A stretch of DNA of 64,000 bases from contig JAFBJZ010000618.1 in the NCBI GenBank assembly GCA_016785225.1, forward strand, positions 16,001-80,000, written 5' to 3'. Positions 12,397-24,484 of this stretch are shown here, piece after piece. Origin of the DNA: Psettodes erumei. Lineage: Eukaryota; Chordata; Actinopteri; Pleuronectiformes; Psettodidae. Made by a program: the position numbers and the translations under genes. The notes under the pieces were generated by a model. The model was not told the origin of the DNA. It saw only the letters and a list, made by a program, of their open reading frames with translations, and ran no database searches. Position 1 is the stretch's first letter; the number at the start of each line of letters is the position of its first letter.

Positions 12397-12884
12397 GTAG
12401 AAAGTACACTGTAGATAGATTGTATGTTTCCTTTTCTTTTATTCTTGTTAATAAATGATTATTAAACATACCTGCTGTCTGTTTAATGTTGCACAAGAGT
12501 GAATTCTGCCAACCTCTACACGGTCAAGAACTCCAAATTCCTTCTACCTAAACTAGTTGTTAATCTGGTAATTTTGGTTCTAGTTATTAAATTAATTATT
12601 AATCAGAGTTCCAAATTGACAATTTAGTACTATTTATGAGATTGATTTAATAAATTGGCTATCTTTCCCTTGTCAAAAGGGTGGTGCCCCGAGGTGATCT
12701 AATGTATTAGATCCAATTATTTAATAATTAATAATTATTATTCTAATAATTATTAATTATTTCAGATAGACAAACCCCAATAATTAGTGCCCTTAGTAGG
12801 CAAACTCAACAAAGGTTGCTCCAACAAATGGTGCCCCCGTGAGGTAAAGAACAATTGGTGACCGCGTGTTACGCTGGCCCAACA

Positions 12885-13394
12885 GTGCATGTTTTTGCTG
12901 ATTTAAATGTATGTAAATGTAATGTAAACTCAGCATACAATGAAAATAGGAGTGTGGAAAAAAAGATTAATTGATAGATAATCAAATAAATAAATAAGCA
13001 TATAAAAGATATAAATTGTCTTGCTCAAAGTGAGCTGATTTCCTCCAAGCAGCTGGAAACAGAAGACTTGAGTGGTTGGGATTAACTAACTCAAAGCAGT
13101 GGTTAGAGGTCAGAGGGTGCTCTCTTTTAGCAAGTGAAGTCATTTGGTGAAAAGCCAGAAGCTCTTGCAGCAGTGACATCTGATTATGGAAAAAGCAAGA
13201 AGTAAATAGAGGGCATCTATCTTATCACAAGGGTGACATCACAGTTGTGTGTTATGGGGGGCGACCAGAGGTTTTTGGGTTGTAATCCTTTGGGGCAGGG
13301 ATTTCAATTTAAAACCACAAATCACACAGATCTGAAGAAGCCTTTTTAATGAGAGGCGTGCACATGAAAAAGAAGTCGCCTTCACTTCAGCACT
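12885..13394. other. no recognised gene
   Basis: Short spacer between LTR-like copy 2 and the Tc1 element. I see no coding or repeat signature. Confidence 0.4.
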
Positions 13395-14400
13395 TACAGT
13401 CCATGACAAAAGTCTTGTCTCATGGGTACAAATTGCCCCTCAAATATATGTCTAATCTTTTTTTTTACAAGAAATGGCTGATTTCAATCCCAACATCTTT
13501 TGAAATAATGTTTTGGTGCCAAATGAAACTGCTGAAAAGCATTCTAACGTTCACAGCTTGGTAAAGCCCACTGAGTCAGTTTTTGCAAAGACAAAAGTCT
13601 TGTCGCCTTGTCATATGATGCACCCAGTCCTAGATTACAGCCTCACCTGTGATCAATAATTGATCAATCAATTAGTGGGGGTGTATAAAAAGAACCCCAG
13701 CACACCAGACCTTGACATCAACTGCAACTTGACCTCTGACAACATGCCTAAGATTCACCCTGAGACCAAAGCGTTGATTATCAAGAGGCTGAAGACCAGA
13801 TCCACTGCTGAGGTGGCTGACACCTTCAATGTGTCTCAGCGTCAAGTACAAAGAATAACAAAAATATTTGAAGAGACTGAAGATGTTTTTGACAAGCCCA
13901 GGTCCGGCAGACCCCGCAAGACAACTGCTCAGGAGGACCGTTTGTTGGCTCGAAAATCCAAGGCCAGCCCCTTTTCCACTGCAGCAGAGCTCCACCAGAC
14001 CTGGTCACCTCAAGTCCCCGTGTCAATCAGAACAGTTTGTAGAATTCTGTCTCGAAATGTCCTCCATGGTCGAATCAGTGCCAAGAAACCAGCACTAAAC
14101 AAAAGGCAATAAAAAAAAAGTGTGGTATTTGCCAAGGCCCACAGCCTGCTAAAAGGATGGACCCTGGAAAAGTGGCAGAAGGTGGATTTCTCAGATGAAT
14201 CTTCGGTTGAATTACATCACAGCCACCGCAGATATTGCAGGAGACCTACTGGAGCCCGCATGGATCCGAGAGTCACACAGAAAACAGTTAAGTTTGGTGG
14301 TGGAAAAATCATGGTCGGGGTTACATCCAGCATGGGCGTGTGCAAGAGATTTGCAGGGTGGAAGGCAATATCAGTAGACTAAAATATCAAGAAGCGTTAG

Positions 14401-14990
14401 TTAGGGCCAGAGCACCGTCAGTGCGAAGGCCCTATTGTAATTCAAGGGATTATCAGGGCCCGAGCACCTTCAGTGCGAAGGCCCTATTGTAATTCAAGGG
14501 ATTATCAGGGCCCGAGCACCGAAACGGTGCGAAGCCCTATTGTATTTCAATGGATTATTATTATTTTTCTTTTTTTTATTATTATTAGGGCCCGAGCACC
14601 TTCAGTGCGAAGGCCCTATTGTAATTCAAGGCATTATTATTATTATTATTATTATTAGGGCCCGAGCACCTTCAGTGTGAAGGCCCTATTGTAATTCAAG
14701 GGATTATTATTAGGGCCCGAGCACCGAAACGGTGCGAAGCCCTTTTGTATTTTAAGGAATTATTATTAGGGCCCGAGCACCTTCAGTGCGAAGGCCCTAT
14801 TGTAATTCAAGGGATTATTATTAGGGCCCGAGCACCGAAACGGTGCGAAGCCCTATTGTATTTCAAGGAATTATTATTATTATTATTAGGGCCTGAGCCC
14901 TATTGTGTTTCAAAGAATTATTATTATTAGGGCCCGAGCACCTTCAGTGCGAAGGCCCTATTGTAATTCGAAAGATTATTATTATTATTT
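14401..14990 (+). repeat. array of ~10 hairpin units with ATT spacers
   Basis: Units start near 14403, 14455, 14506, 14587, 14656, 14713, 14767, 14822, 14887 and 14928. Two versions alternate. Version A pairs AGGGCC with GGCCCT and GCAC with GTGC around a CTTCA loop. Version B pairs AGGGC with GCCCT and GCACCG with CGGTGC around an AAA loop. Each is followed by CTATTGTA, then A or T, then TTCAAGG and a run of ATT. Confidence 0.85.
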
Positions 14991-17619
14991 TCACGACAAT
15001 TAAATCGCATTTTTCGAGGCCTGAACATGCTCAAAAACTCACCAAATTTTGCAGACGCGTCAGGTCCGGTGAAAAATTACGTATTTTAAGGGTTTCCAGA
15101 ATGGGCGGGGCAAAATGGCTCAGTGGCGCCCTCTGGAAATTTTCAAATACCCCTCCCCATTGGGGTTATTTTGACCGAGGCAGATGAAATTTGGTGGGTG
15201 CGTAGAGCGTGGCAAAATCTTCGAAAAAGTCTCTTGCGGCCATGACTCAAATCCAACAGGACGTCGGCCATTTTGACATGAATATGCAAATTTTGGCCAT
15301 TTCTTGCCATTTCCACGTGTTATATTTGAACGAACTCCTCCTAGAGATTTCATCGTATCGACTTCAAACTTGGTGTGCTGACTCTCGAGGCCTTGGTGAT
15401 CAAAATTTATTAAAGGTTTTTATGGCTCGTGAAAAATGTGGGCGTGGTGGCGTGGCGAGTTTTGATGTTTCGCCAGAAAACACGAAACTGCCATAACTTC
15501 AGCGTATGTGGTCTGATCTCCATCAAACTTCACATGTATGATAATACTCCCCTCCCGGCGGTATCCGCATATTCATCTTCATTGAAAGTCACAGCGCCAC
15601 CTATTGGTGACAGGAATTCACATGTTTTGTACTTTGATGTTCAACATCAAGTATCTAAATCCGATGAAGGTAAATTTTACTGTGGTAAGCCTTGAGATAC
15701 GGTAGATGCTGGATTCAAAAGATGGCGCGCTCCCTTTTTATGGTGGGTCCGTGGCGGCATGGCGAATTTGGATCCTTCGCCATCACCATCAAAGTGCTCT
15801 AATTTGCACATACCTTGTCCGATGTGCCTCAAATTACATACGTATAATCAGAGCACTGGCCTAAAGAGATCTATGGGACTATATGGTCCTATTGTTATAG
15901 CGCCACCTATTGGTGACAGGAAGAAATTTTCAAAAACCCCTCCCCATTGAGGTTATTTTGCTGAAGCGAATGAAATTCACTAGGTGTGTGGAACGTCCCA
16001 CGGCCTTCGAAAAAGTCTCTTGTGGCCATGACTCAAACCTTACAGGAAGTCAGCCATTTTGATTTGAATGTAAAAATTTGGCGTACTTTTCACCGTTTGC
16101 TTGTGTTATATTTGAACGAACTCTTCCTGGAGATTTCATTGTATCAGCTTCAAACTTGGTGTGCTGACTCTCGAGGCCTTGGTGATCAAAAGTTGTTAAA
16201 GATTTTTATGGCGCACGAAAATGTTGGCGTGGTGGCGTGGCGAGTTTTGATGTTTCGCCAGAAAGCACGAAACTGCCATAACGTCAGCGTATGTCGTCTG
16301 ATCTCCATCAAACTTCACATGTATGATAATACTCCCCTCCCGGCGGTATCCGCATATTCATATTCATTGAAAGTCACAGTGCCACCTATTGGTGACAGGA
16401 AATCACATGTTTTGTACTTTGATGTTGAACATCAAGTATCCAAATCCGATGAAGCTAACTGTTATTGTGGCAAGCCTTGAGACATGGCAGATGCTGGATT
16501 CAGAAGATGGTGTGCTCTCGCGTCATGGCGGTGCCGTGGCGGTGCGGAAAAGTTGGATCCTTCGCCATCACCATCAAAGTGCTCTAATTTGCACATACCT
16601 TGTCCGATGTGTCTCAAACTACACATGTTCAATCAGAGTGGGGGCCTGATCTGTGGGAGTATGTGGTCAAATTGTCATAGCGCCACCTATTGGTGACAGG
16701 AAGAAATTTTCAAAAACACCCCCCCTTTGAGGTTATTTTGACCGAGGTGAATGAAATTCACTAGATGTGTGGAAGATGTCATGAACTTCAAAAAAGTCTC
16801 TTGTGGCCATGACTCAAACCTTACAGGAAGTCAGCCATTTTGATTTGAATCTGATAATTTGACTTTTTTTTGGCCATTCGCATGTGTTATATTTGAACAA
16901 ATTCCTTCTAGAGATTTCATCATATCGGCTTCAAACGTGGTGTGCTGACTCTTGAGGTCTTACTGATCAAAAGTTGTCAAAAGCTTTTATGGCTCACGAA
17001 CGACATGGGCGTGGCAGCGCAGTGAATTTTGATGCTTCGCGAGAAAACAGGAAACTGCCATAACTTCAGCGTACATGCTCCCATCTTCACCAAACTTCCC
17101 ATGTATTATAATAATACTGTCCCAGAGACATCTCCATAATCATATTCCATAAAAGTGAGAGTGCCACGTAGTGGCGCCAGGAAATGACACGTTTTGTACT
17201 TTGATGTTCAATGTATGGTGGCTCAATCAGATGGAGCTGAGATTTACTTTGATGAGCCCAGAGACATGGCAGATTCTCAGTTCTGAAAGTGGCATGCTCC
17301 CACCTCATGGGGTCCCCGTGGCAGGTCGGTGAAGTTGGATCCCTCGCCATCGTCATCTAAAGCCTAAAGTAAGTCTGCTCATGCCTCATCCGATCTGCCT
17401 CATATTACACACGTACGATCGGGGCAGCGTCCTGAAGAGATCTGCGGGATTATGTTTTGGAATTGTTGTAGCGCCACCTATTGGTGTCAACAGGAAATGT
17501 TCAAAGACACCTCCCCGTTGGGCTTTTCAGGGAAATTCGGGGAATTTTGGCGTCAGCCGGGTCCCCCGAGTTTGCGTGGGAGTGTGAGGGCCCGTTATCA
17601 CTGCTTGCAGTTTTAATTA
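14401..17619 (+). mobile_element. unnamed hairpin-ended repeat, copy I (three modules)
   Basis: Inserted in the Tc1 transposase gene. The first 590 bases are an array of about ten short units that start AGGGCCCGAGCACC and are separated by ATT repeats. The body follows from about 14990. It is built from three tandem modules of about 785 bp, each marked by a GATGAAATT...GTGTGGAACG start and two AGCGCCACCTATTGG motifs (15593, 15899, 16378, 16679, 17470, plus a diverged one near 17168). The 3' end has GAGGGCCCGTTATC, then the small palindrome ACTGCTTGCAGT, then TTTTAATTA. No transposase or RT is visible; small open frames recur in every copy but show no known domain. Confidence 0.75.
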
Positions 17620-18202
17620 CCTCTTACATTCCCAACCATAAAAGGGGTCCATATTTTGCAGCAGGATGGTGCTCCATCGCATACTTCCATCTCTACATCA
17701 AAGTTCCTCAAGGCGAAGAAAATCAAGCTGCTCCAGGACTGGCAAGCCCAGTCAGCAGACATGAACATCATTGAGCATGTCTGGGGTAGAATGAAAGAGG
17801 AAGCATGGGAGACAAAACCAAAGAATCTTGATGAACTCTGGAAGGCAAGTAAGACTGCTGTCTTTGCTATTCCTGATGACTTCATCAATAAATTGTCTGA
17901 ATCATTGTCAAACTGCATGGATGCAGTCCTTCAAGCTCATGGAAGTCATACAAGATATTAAATATGGATCTCACAGCAACACTCCTTAATTCACTGATGT
18001 TATGCAACATTTTTTTGTATTTGAGGCAAAATAATTTGTTAAATTACTCTCTGTAGGCGACAAAACTTTTGTCTTGCCAAAATCTGACCTTTCTGTGTTC
18101 ATTAAATGATCATTCTTCAGTGAAGCAAATTTATTTTCGCATATTAAACATAATTTGGGAGGGTTTTAGCTTTCATATGAGCCATTTCTAAAACCAATGG
18201 AT

Positions 18203-20076
18203 TAATTAAAACTGCAAGCAGTGATAACGGGCCCTCGCACCCCTGCACAAACTTGGGGGACCCAGCTGACGCCAAATTCCCCGAATTTCCCTGAAAACCC
18301 CGACGGGGAGGCATTTTTGAACATTTCCACCTGTCGCCAATAGGTGGCGATGACATAGTCCCACAGATCTCTTCAAGCTGGCGCCCTGATTGCACGTGTG
18401 TTATGTGAGGCAGATCGGATGAGGCATGTGCGATTCATAACGCTTTTGTGGCGATAGCCAGGAATCCAACTTTGCCGTGCCGTCATGGGGACACCATGAG
18501 GCGGCAGCATGCCATCTTCAGAATCAAGCATCTGCAGTATCTCGTGGCTCACCAAAGTAAATCTCAGCTCTGTCTGATCGAGCTACTGTACGTTCATCGA
18601 CGTACATCAAAGTACAAAACGTGTCATTTCCTGTTGCCACTAGGTGGCGCTCTCACTTTTATGGAATATGATTATATAGATGTCTCGGGGAGACATCGGG
18701 GGGACGGCATTATTATCATACATGGGAAGTTTGATGAAGATGGGAGCATGTACACTGAAGTTATGGCAGTTTCGTGCTTTCTGGCAAAACATCAAAATTT
18801 GCCACATTGCCACGCTCATTTCGTTTGCAAGCCATAAAAGCTTTTGATAACTTTTGATCAACAAGGCCTCGAGAGTCAGCACCCCAAGTATGAAGTCAAT
18901 ACGATGAAATCTCTAGGAGGAGTTCGTTCAAATATAACACGTGCGAATGGCAAAAAATGCGCCAAATTTTCATATTCAAATCTAAATGGCTTTGAGTCAT
19001 GGCCGCAAGAGACTTTTTTGAAGGTCGTGGCACCTTCCACACACCTACTGAATTTCATCCGCCTTGGTCAAAATAACCTCAATGGGGAGGGTTTTTTGAA
19101 AATTTTTTCCTGTCGCCAATAGGTGGTGCTATGACAATATGACCATATAGTCCTAGAGATTTCTTCTGGCCGCCGCTCTGATCGTAAGTGTGTAATATCA
19201 GGCAGATCTGGCAAGGTATGTGCAAGTTATAGCACTTTGATTGTGATGGCGAAGGATCCAAATTCGCCGCGCTGCCACAGGGCTACCATGAGGCGGGAGC
19301 ATGCCATCTTCTGAATCCACCATCTACCATGTCTCAAGGTTTACCACAGTAAAATTTAGCTTCATCGGATTAAGATACTTGATGTTGAACATCAAAGTAC
19401 AAAACATGTGATGTCCTGTCGCCAATGGGTGGCGCTGTCACTTTTATGGAATATGATTATGCAGATGTAGATGCAGATGATTGGAGCACGTACACTGAAG
19501 TTATGGCAGTTTCGTGCTTTCTGGCAAAACATCAAAATTCGCCATACTGCCACGCCCATTTCATTTCCGAGCCATGAAAGCTTTTGTTACCTTTTGATCA
19601 GCAAGGTCTCGAGAGTCAGTCACACCAACTTTGAAGTCGATACAATGAAATCTCTAGGAGGAGGAGTTCAAATATAACACGTGGAAATGGCCAAAAATGG
19701 CCAAAATTTGCATATTCATATCAAAATGGCTGACTTCCTGTACAGTTTGGGTCATGGCCACAAGAGACTTTTTCGAAGGTCTTGGCACGCTCTATGGACC
19801 TACCAAATTTCATCCCCCGAGGTCAAAATAACCCCAATGGGGAGGGGTATTTGAAAATTTCTAGGGGGCGCCACCAAGCCATTTTGCCCCGCCCATTCTC
19901 GAGACCTGTAAAATACGTAATTTTTCGCCGGACCTGACGCATGTGCAAAATTTGGTGAGTTTTTGGGCATGTTCAGGCCTCAAAAAATGCGATTCATTTG
20001 TTATCAGAACAATAATAATAATAAAAACTCCATGAATTAAATAGGGCTTTGCACCGTTTCAGTGCTCAAGCCCTAA
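18203..20076 (-). mobile_element. unnamed hairpin-ended repeat, copy II (two modules, opposite orientation)
   Basis: Lies between the inner and outer right-end repeats of the Tc1 element. Read on the minus strand it starts with a single hairpin unit (20074-20043), then an ATT tract, two modules, and the 3' palindrome at 18212-18223. The CTCF-like motifs are at 18337, 18637, 19116 and 19422, on the plus strand, with spacings of 300, 479 and 306. TAATTAAAA flanks both sides. It is either a target duplication or the normal A/T-rich end of the element meeting a matching target. The copy is more diverged than the copies at 48-55 kb. Confidence 0.75.
18637..18651 (+). promoter_or_regulatory. CTCF-like core motif (full consensus match)
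   Basis: CCACTAGGTGGCGCT fits the CTCF core consensus CCASYAGRKGGCRSY at every position. It sits in the repeat module of copy II, where related copies have CCAATAGGTGGCGCT (one mismatch). Binding is inferred from the motif alone. Confidence 0.5.
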
Positions 20077-20145
20077 TTAAAAGTCAGGTATAAGCTGTTG
20101 TTTCTACAAAATGGATAGGTGACAAGACTTTTGTCAGAGACTGTA

Positions 20146-21785
20146 TGACTCTCACACCCCGCTTTGGGATGATTCTTTAATGTTGGTAAAAGTGTCCTTT
20201 TTACTCCATACATTGTGCTGTGTTTTTCTCAAACTATCTAACCTTAGTTTTATTAGTCCACAGAGAGTAGACTAGATTTTCTGTTTATAAAAAAACATTC
20301 TCTCACTATTATTGTGGACTGATGAATATCTAATAATCTTTGAGATGACTTTGTACCTTTTTCCAGCTTTATGCAAATCAACTACTCTTTTGACATCTCC
20401 TTTTTTGTGAGGCATAGTTCACATCAGCATTGCTTCTTCTGAATAGAGAGCTCAAAATGTTTGAGTCTTTTTTATGTCAGTGCAAACCCACACTACCAGT
20501 CTTGTTTCATTGATAGGACTCCAGGTATACTAACTCCTGTTTGCAGTAAGATGATCTTGACGTTATCGTAGTATAAACCTTTCAGACGAAAGACACTAAA
20601 GGGGAGATTGATAGGAAGAAGTGGGACACATTAATGTAAGAAAGTTGGTGTGCTGCATAATGGGAAGGAACTCTGAGACTTAGATTTACAATAAAAAAAT
20701 TCATCCCTGAAATATTTCTTTTCAGTTTCTTTATAGGTTTAAATGTTTCTAATGTGACAGATCAGAGGACACCAGACCCTGCTACCACAATAAAGTTCAG
20801 GTTTTAAGTCAGGTTTGTGTCGTTTCTTAAGCCTTGGAAAACACTGGAATTCAGCGTATACCGTGACCTGATAGTAGCTGGTATGGTTGCAAGGCATAGA
20901 GTTATTCTCTTAAAAGAAAAAACAAGTAATTTCTCCATTATTATCTCGCAAAATGCAAAACAAGGTGGCAAAGCATGCAGACATGTCAGACATTCAAAAT
21001 CTTATATATGTTATATCCCCTGTATTTCGAAACACTCTCCTTGCAGTGTTGCTGAATGTGCATCCTAACTTATATTTATGACTTTCTCGGTGCCAACTTA
21101 ATTCCAACAACTACAATGCAGGTGGAGAAACTCTGGCAACCCATATGCATTTAAGGTTTCAGTTAAGGTCTAAATGGTGTAGTGGAAAAGACCTAAAATT
21201 CAATAAGGCAAATCTATGAACAATAATCTGTTAAAAACAAACAACAAAAAACCATACTAAAAGTTAGGTGAACCCTGCCTTAATGTAGCCACTCAAATAT
21301 AGGACCACAAGTACGTCACATGGTGACGTACTAGTCTGAAAAAACACATTTTCTCTGTACAATCTTTATTATAAGGTGATATCTGGAATATAACAGAATA
21401 ATAAAGATGACTGATGTTGAGTTTTTTTTGGTTTGTTAAAAAAGCAGAAGACAGTACTGTTGACATTACTTAAGTAATGGCACCATATACCTATGAAATA
21501 GCTTGGTCCTCTCTGTTTTGTTTTTTTTTTGGACTTGGTCTTGGTCTATTCATAGCAGAGAGGGAAAAATAGGGACAGAAGCCAGAAGTGTGATGCAGCT
21601 GCCTTTGACACTTATGACCTTTCCCACCTACTTTTCATTGGAAACCACTCCACAGAGGTGAGTTTTGACATTTCTTTCATTCTCTCAGAGATCCTATGCA
21701 GCCCTGAGTCTGCCAGAGTTGCTGTCCCACTGGTGAGATGATGCAGGCGGCAGAGGGAGAGGAAACAGAAGCGAGGTACAGGAGC
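20146..21785. other. no recognised gene
   Basis: AT-rich sequence with short frames only. No splice-flanked exon, RNA gene or known repeat that I recognise. Confidence 0.4.
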
Positions 21786-24130
21786 CAACTTACATATTAG
21801 GCTCAAGGCTCCCAAGCTTGTGCCTTGCCAACTTCATGCCTCTGTCAAACAAGAAGGAGGAGGTCAGAGTAAGAACTGTGCCTTACTGTGTGACCATCAC
21901 AGAGACTTGGCTGATCAATAACATCCCACACAAGCTAAAGCTACGTGAACATGGGAGAAGCTACATCAACGAACAGCTGAAAGCTCACCCAGATAATAAT
22001 CAATTACTGTAGCAGGGTACTTCAACCATGCATTTGTCAGTCTGGTTATGCACAAGTTCTCCAAAATTGTGACTTTTCCAACTGGAGAAAACAAAGTGCT
22101 GGACCATCCCAGGACCATTTAAAAGCATCATCAACAGCACACCGAGGAGAATCAGACCACATTTCTCTTCCTCTCATCATAAACCACAGATCTGCAGAAT
22201 AAAGCGATCAGGACAACGCAAGTGTTGTTTGAGGAAGCCAACTCAATGCTGCAGGACTGTTTTGATAACACTGGGATGTCTTTGCATGAGAGACTGATTT
22301 CGATAAATATTCTGGATTTGTACTGGAAGACTGGAAGAGGATGAATGCAGCTTGCTGGTCCAGCGTCACCAGGACGACAGTGAGGCACAGGAAAAACTCA
22401 AATGAGGCATTAAAAATGCAAAGAGCATATACAAACTGTGCATTGAGGAACAGTTTTATAACAACCCCTGCAGCATGTGGAAATACTTCAAGGATCTAAC
22501 ACACTACAAAACCAGCAATCTGCTGCAAAGTGATTATGCTGATCTACCTGATGCCCTGAACCACTTCTTTACCCACTCTGACACCCAGTGAAAGTTGAAG
22601 GAGGGAGATGAGGCCCAGATACTTTGCTCTGCTTGTTTATGACAGATTTTCACAAACCCATGACACCAATTCAAAATTGGTAACCACTAGTGCTATATCT
22701 AACTCATAATTTTGTCAGTCAAATGCTATTTTGCAGGTCAATACAAAATATCGACTATTCGTTCCATTTTTATGTATAAACTATCTTGATATCACAAAAT
22801 CCATTGACATGAGTTTCAGTGATGATCTTGACCATAGCATATTTTTGAGCATTTAAAAATCAACAGTGTTCAAAAAAACAGCTGCATATCATGCAAGATT
22901 TGAATAATGGTCAATTTGAATTCATATGGATTTGTTGTTATAATGAGATGGGTAGCACATATATTTCTGTTTTAATCAAGCCTTTATAACAGTTTAGAGA
23001 GGAGATACGTTTCTTTAAGCGCTGCTGTGGCTTTAACACATTGTTCGAAGTGACTGACACCTTGTAGCAGCAATGGTGCAACTGAACAGCACCTCTTTTA
23101 GGACTTAATGAATAATTACAATGTGTGCCCAGTTGTAACCCTAACTCCTTTCATCTCCCCTGTACACATTCCTGGATTAACATGCCTGGACACAGAATCA
23201 TGTTTACTCCTTTCTCTTTTGTTTCTGACATATTCACAAGCTTAATATCTAGTGCAATGAAATCTGCAATGCTGTCGGCAGTTGCTCATATCTGTCAGAA
23301 GAGTAATAGAGAGTAGTTCATCACAAATGTGAGAATGAAGTAGCTGAGATATACGTAACATGTATTTTAAATTATCCTTGCAATAAGACCTATCACCTGC
23401 GTAATATGTGCAGTAAAACTGCCCAGATAATTGCAGAATAGCGACCTAGCTGTGTATGCATCTGTATTTTGTGAGGTTTTGTCTGTTTTATCCCGTTATT
23501 ATAATGCACAAACACTGACTGACAGAAAAAACAAACTGCTCAACAGACGATTTGACTTGTCAACATTCAGGGGAATCACACCTCCTCCACCCTCATCCTA
23601 AACACTGGAACCCGAGCTGAGCCCTATGCTCTCACCCCCATCCGCACCTGTAACACAACCACTGCAAGACTTATACATACAGATAGCATACAGGCTTAAA
23701 TTAGAATATCTGACTGAGTGGTGTGGGGACAACAACCTGGTCCTTCAAATCTCTAAAACCAAGTAGATGATAATGGTCCTCAAGAGCACACCTTCAAGTA
23801 CACCTTCTCCTCCACATACATGGAGAAATTGTAGAGAGCGTGGAGAATCTGATCTTCCTTGAAGTCAGTGTGTCTAACCATCTAACTTGGATTGCTGACA
23901 CATCAAACCTGGTCAGAAAGACTCATCGGAGGCTTTTCCTCTTCAGAAAGCTGAAAAAGGCTCAGCTCCCATAGAAAATGATGCTCAACTTCTGCAGAAG
24001 AACAGTCAAGAGCATCTCCAGCCAACTGCACCACTGTGTGGTATACTCGTTGCACAACAGCCAGCGACTCTGGTCTGGGCTGGTTCTGAATCAGTTTCCT
24101 TCATGTTTTTCTATAAATCTTGAATCATTT
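21786..24130 (+). pseudogene. old LINE relic (CR1/L2/Rex1 group), two pieces
   Basis: Endonuclease-like remains lie at about 21815-22590 (VTITETWLINN, then AGYFNHAF resembling the GDFNHA motif, VLDHP, and NHFFTHSDT at the linker). RT C-terminal remains lie at about 23560-24060 (LVLQISKTK, then WIADTSNLVRKTHRRLFLFRKLKKA and LHHCVVYSLH). Nearly every segment is in a different frame with many stops. The stretch from about 22600 to 23520 between them shows nothing recognisable and may be a deletion or insertion. It is clearly older than the LINE at 6-9 kb. Confidence 0.6.
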
Positions 24131-24484
24131 GCACTCTCCATGCCTCCTCTCTTGCATCCTGAGTTTCTTTCTCTTTTTTTCCCTCTGTACTCACAAATTT
24201 ATTTAGTCTTGGCCTTGGCCTTAATGTTGAACTGTTTAAACAAGGCTAGGTACCAGTAACTTAAACACTGCATGAGTTGATGGTGAGTTAGTTGTTGGTC
24301 TATGTTAAGAAGATAGCACTGCTGACGAAGGGATGCAGTGTTCAGTGGGAAAACTGAGCTGGGGAGCCTACTTTTAGTGTACTAACAGAGGTGAGGTCTG
24401 TGTAAATGTTGAGGGAAGCTGCAGAAAGGGGGCTGTAGTAGGGCTGGGCAGATGGACGATACAGCTGACCATCAACATCTTATC

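Larger units (their letters stand above)
11306..12884 (+). mobile_element. LTR-like repeat, copy 2
   Basis: Starts TGAACCTGG and ends GGCCCAACA. A TATAAAGG box lies at about 11491 and an AATAAA signal near 12450, which gives a U3-R-U5-like order on the plus strand. Primer-binding-site-like TGGTGCCCCGAGG (near 12681) and TGGTGCCCCCGTGAGG (near 12829) are present. This leaves open whether the LTR ends near 12675, near 12825 or at 12884. It is inverted relative to copy 1, so the two cannot be the paired LTRs of one simple provirus. Flanking bases (GAAGT and GTGCA) do not form a target duplication. Confidence 0.6.
13744..17961 (+). pseudogene. Tc1-like transposase, interrupted
   Basis: The start ATG at 13744 opens an N-terminal double helix-turn-helix (MPKIHPETKALIIKRL, then a GRPRK hook). 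A TAA at 14110-14112, just before an A run, stops the frame. The same frame then continues (VFAKAHSLLKGW) into the first catalytic aspartate in VDFSDES. Near 14390 the gene is cut by a 3.2-kb repeat. It resumes near 17622 with YIPNHKRG; the second aspartate is in QQDGAPSHTS and the glutamate in NIIEHVWG, ending HGSHTRY at 17961. Exactly 35 residues lie between the second D and the E. Classical Tc1 has 34, so this resembles the DD35E (Traveler-like) group. Confidence 0.85.
13397..20143 (+). mobile_element. Tc1-type DNA transposon (DD35E spacing), split by two insertions
   Basis: The element is bounded by TA dinucleotides (13395-13396 and 20144-20145). Its ends read CAGTCCATGACAAAAGTC on the left and, reverse-complemented, CAGTCTCTGACAAAAGTC on the right. 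A second, inner copy of the GACAAAAGTCTTGTC motif lies at 13590-13607 and an inverted one at 18056-18073. The ends are therefore of the IR/DR type, with two repeats per end, as in other fish Tc1 elements. Removing the two inserted repeats (14401-17619 and 18203-20076) leaves about 1.65 kb, a normal Tc1 size. The transposase is broken, so the copy cannot move itself. Confidence 0.9.

Noticed and set aside
1292..12884. Maverick/Polinton: long inverted repeats around an integrase
   Set aside because: The integrase resembles the retroviral type, the repeats have TATA and poly(A) signals like LTRs, and no DNA polymerase B, ATPase or capsid gene is present.
14401..14990. CRISPR-like array: short repeats at near-regular spacing
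   Set aside because: The spacers are ATT runs and not unique sequence, the units continue into a larger dispersed repeat, and the genome is a vertebrate.
15986..16480. 164-codon frame in the unnamed repeat, recurring in other copies
   Set aside because: The frame recurs because the repeat recurs. Stops differ between copies, no domain is recognisable, and overlapping frames are open on both strands. No support for a real protein.
17586..17619. Helitron 3' end
   Set aside because: A subterminal hairpin exists but the element does not end in CTRR and has no TC start or Rep/helicase. Kept only as an open question.
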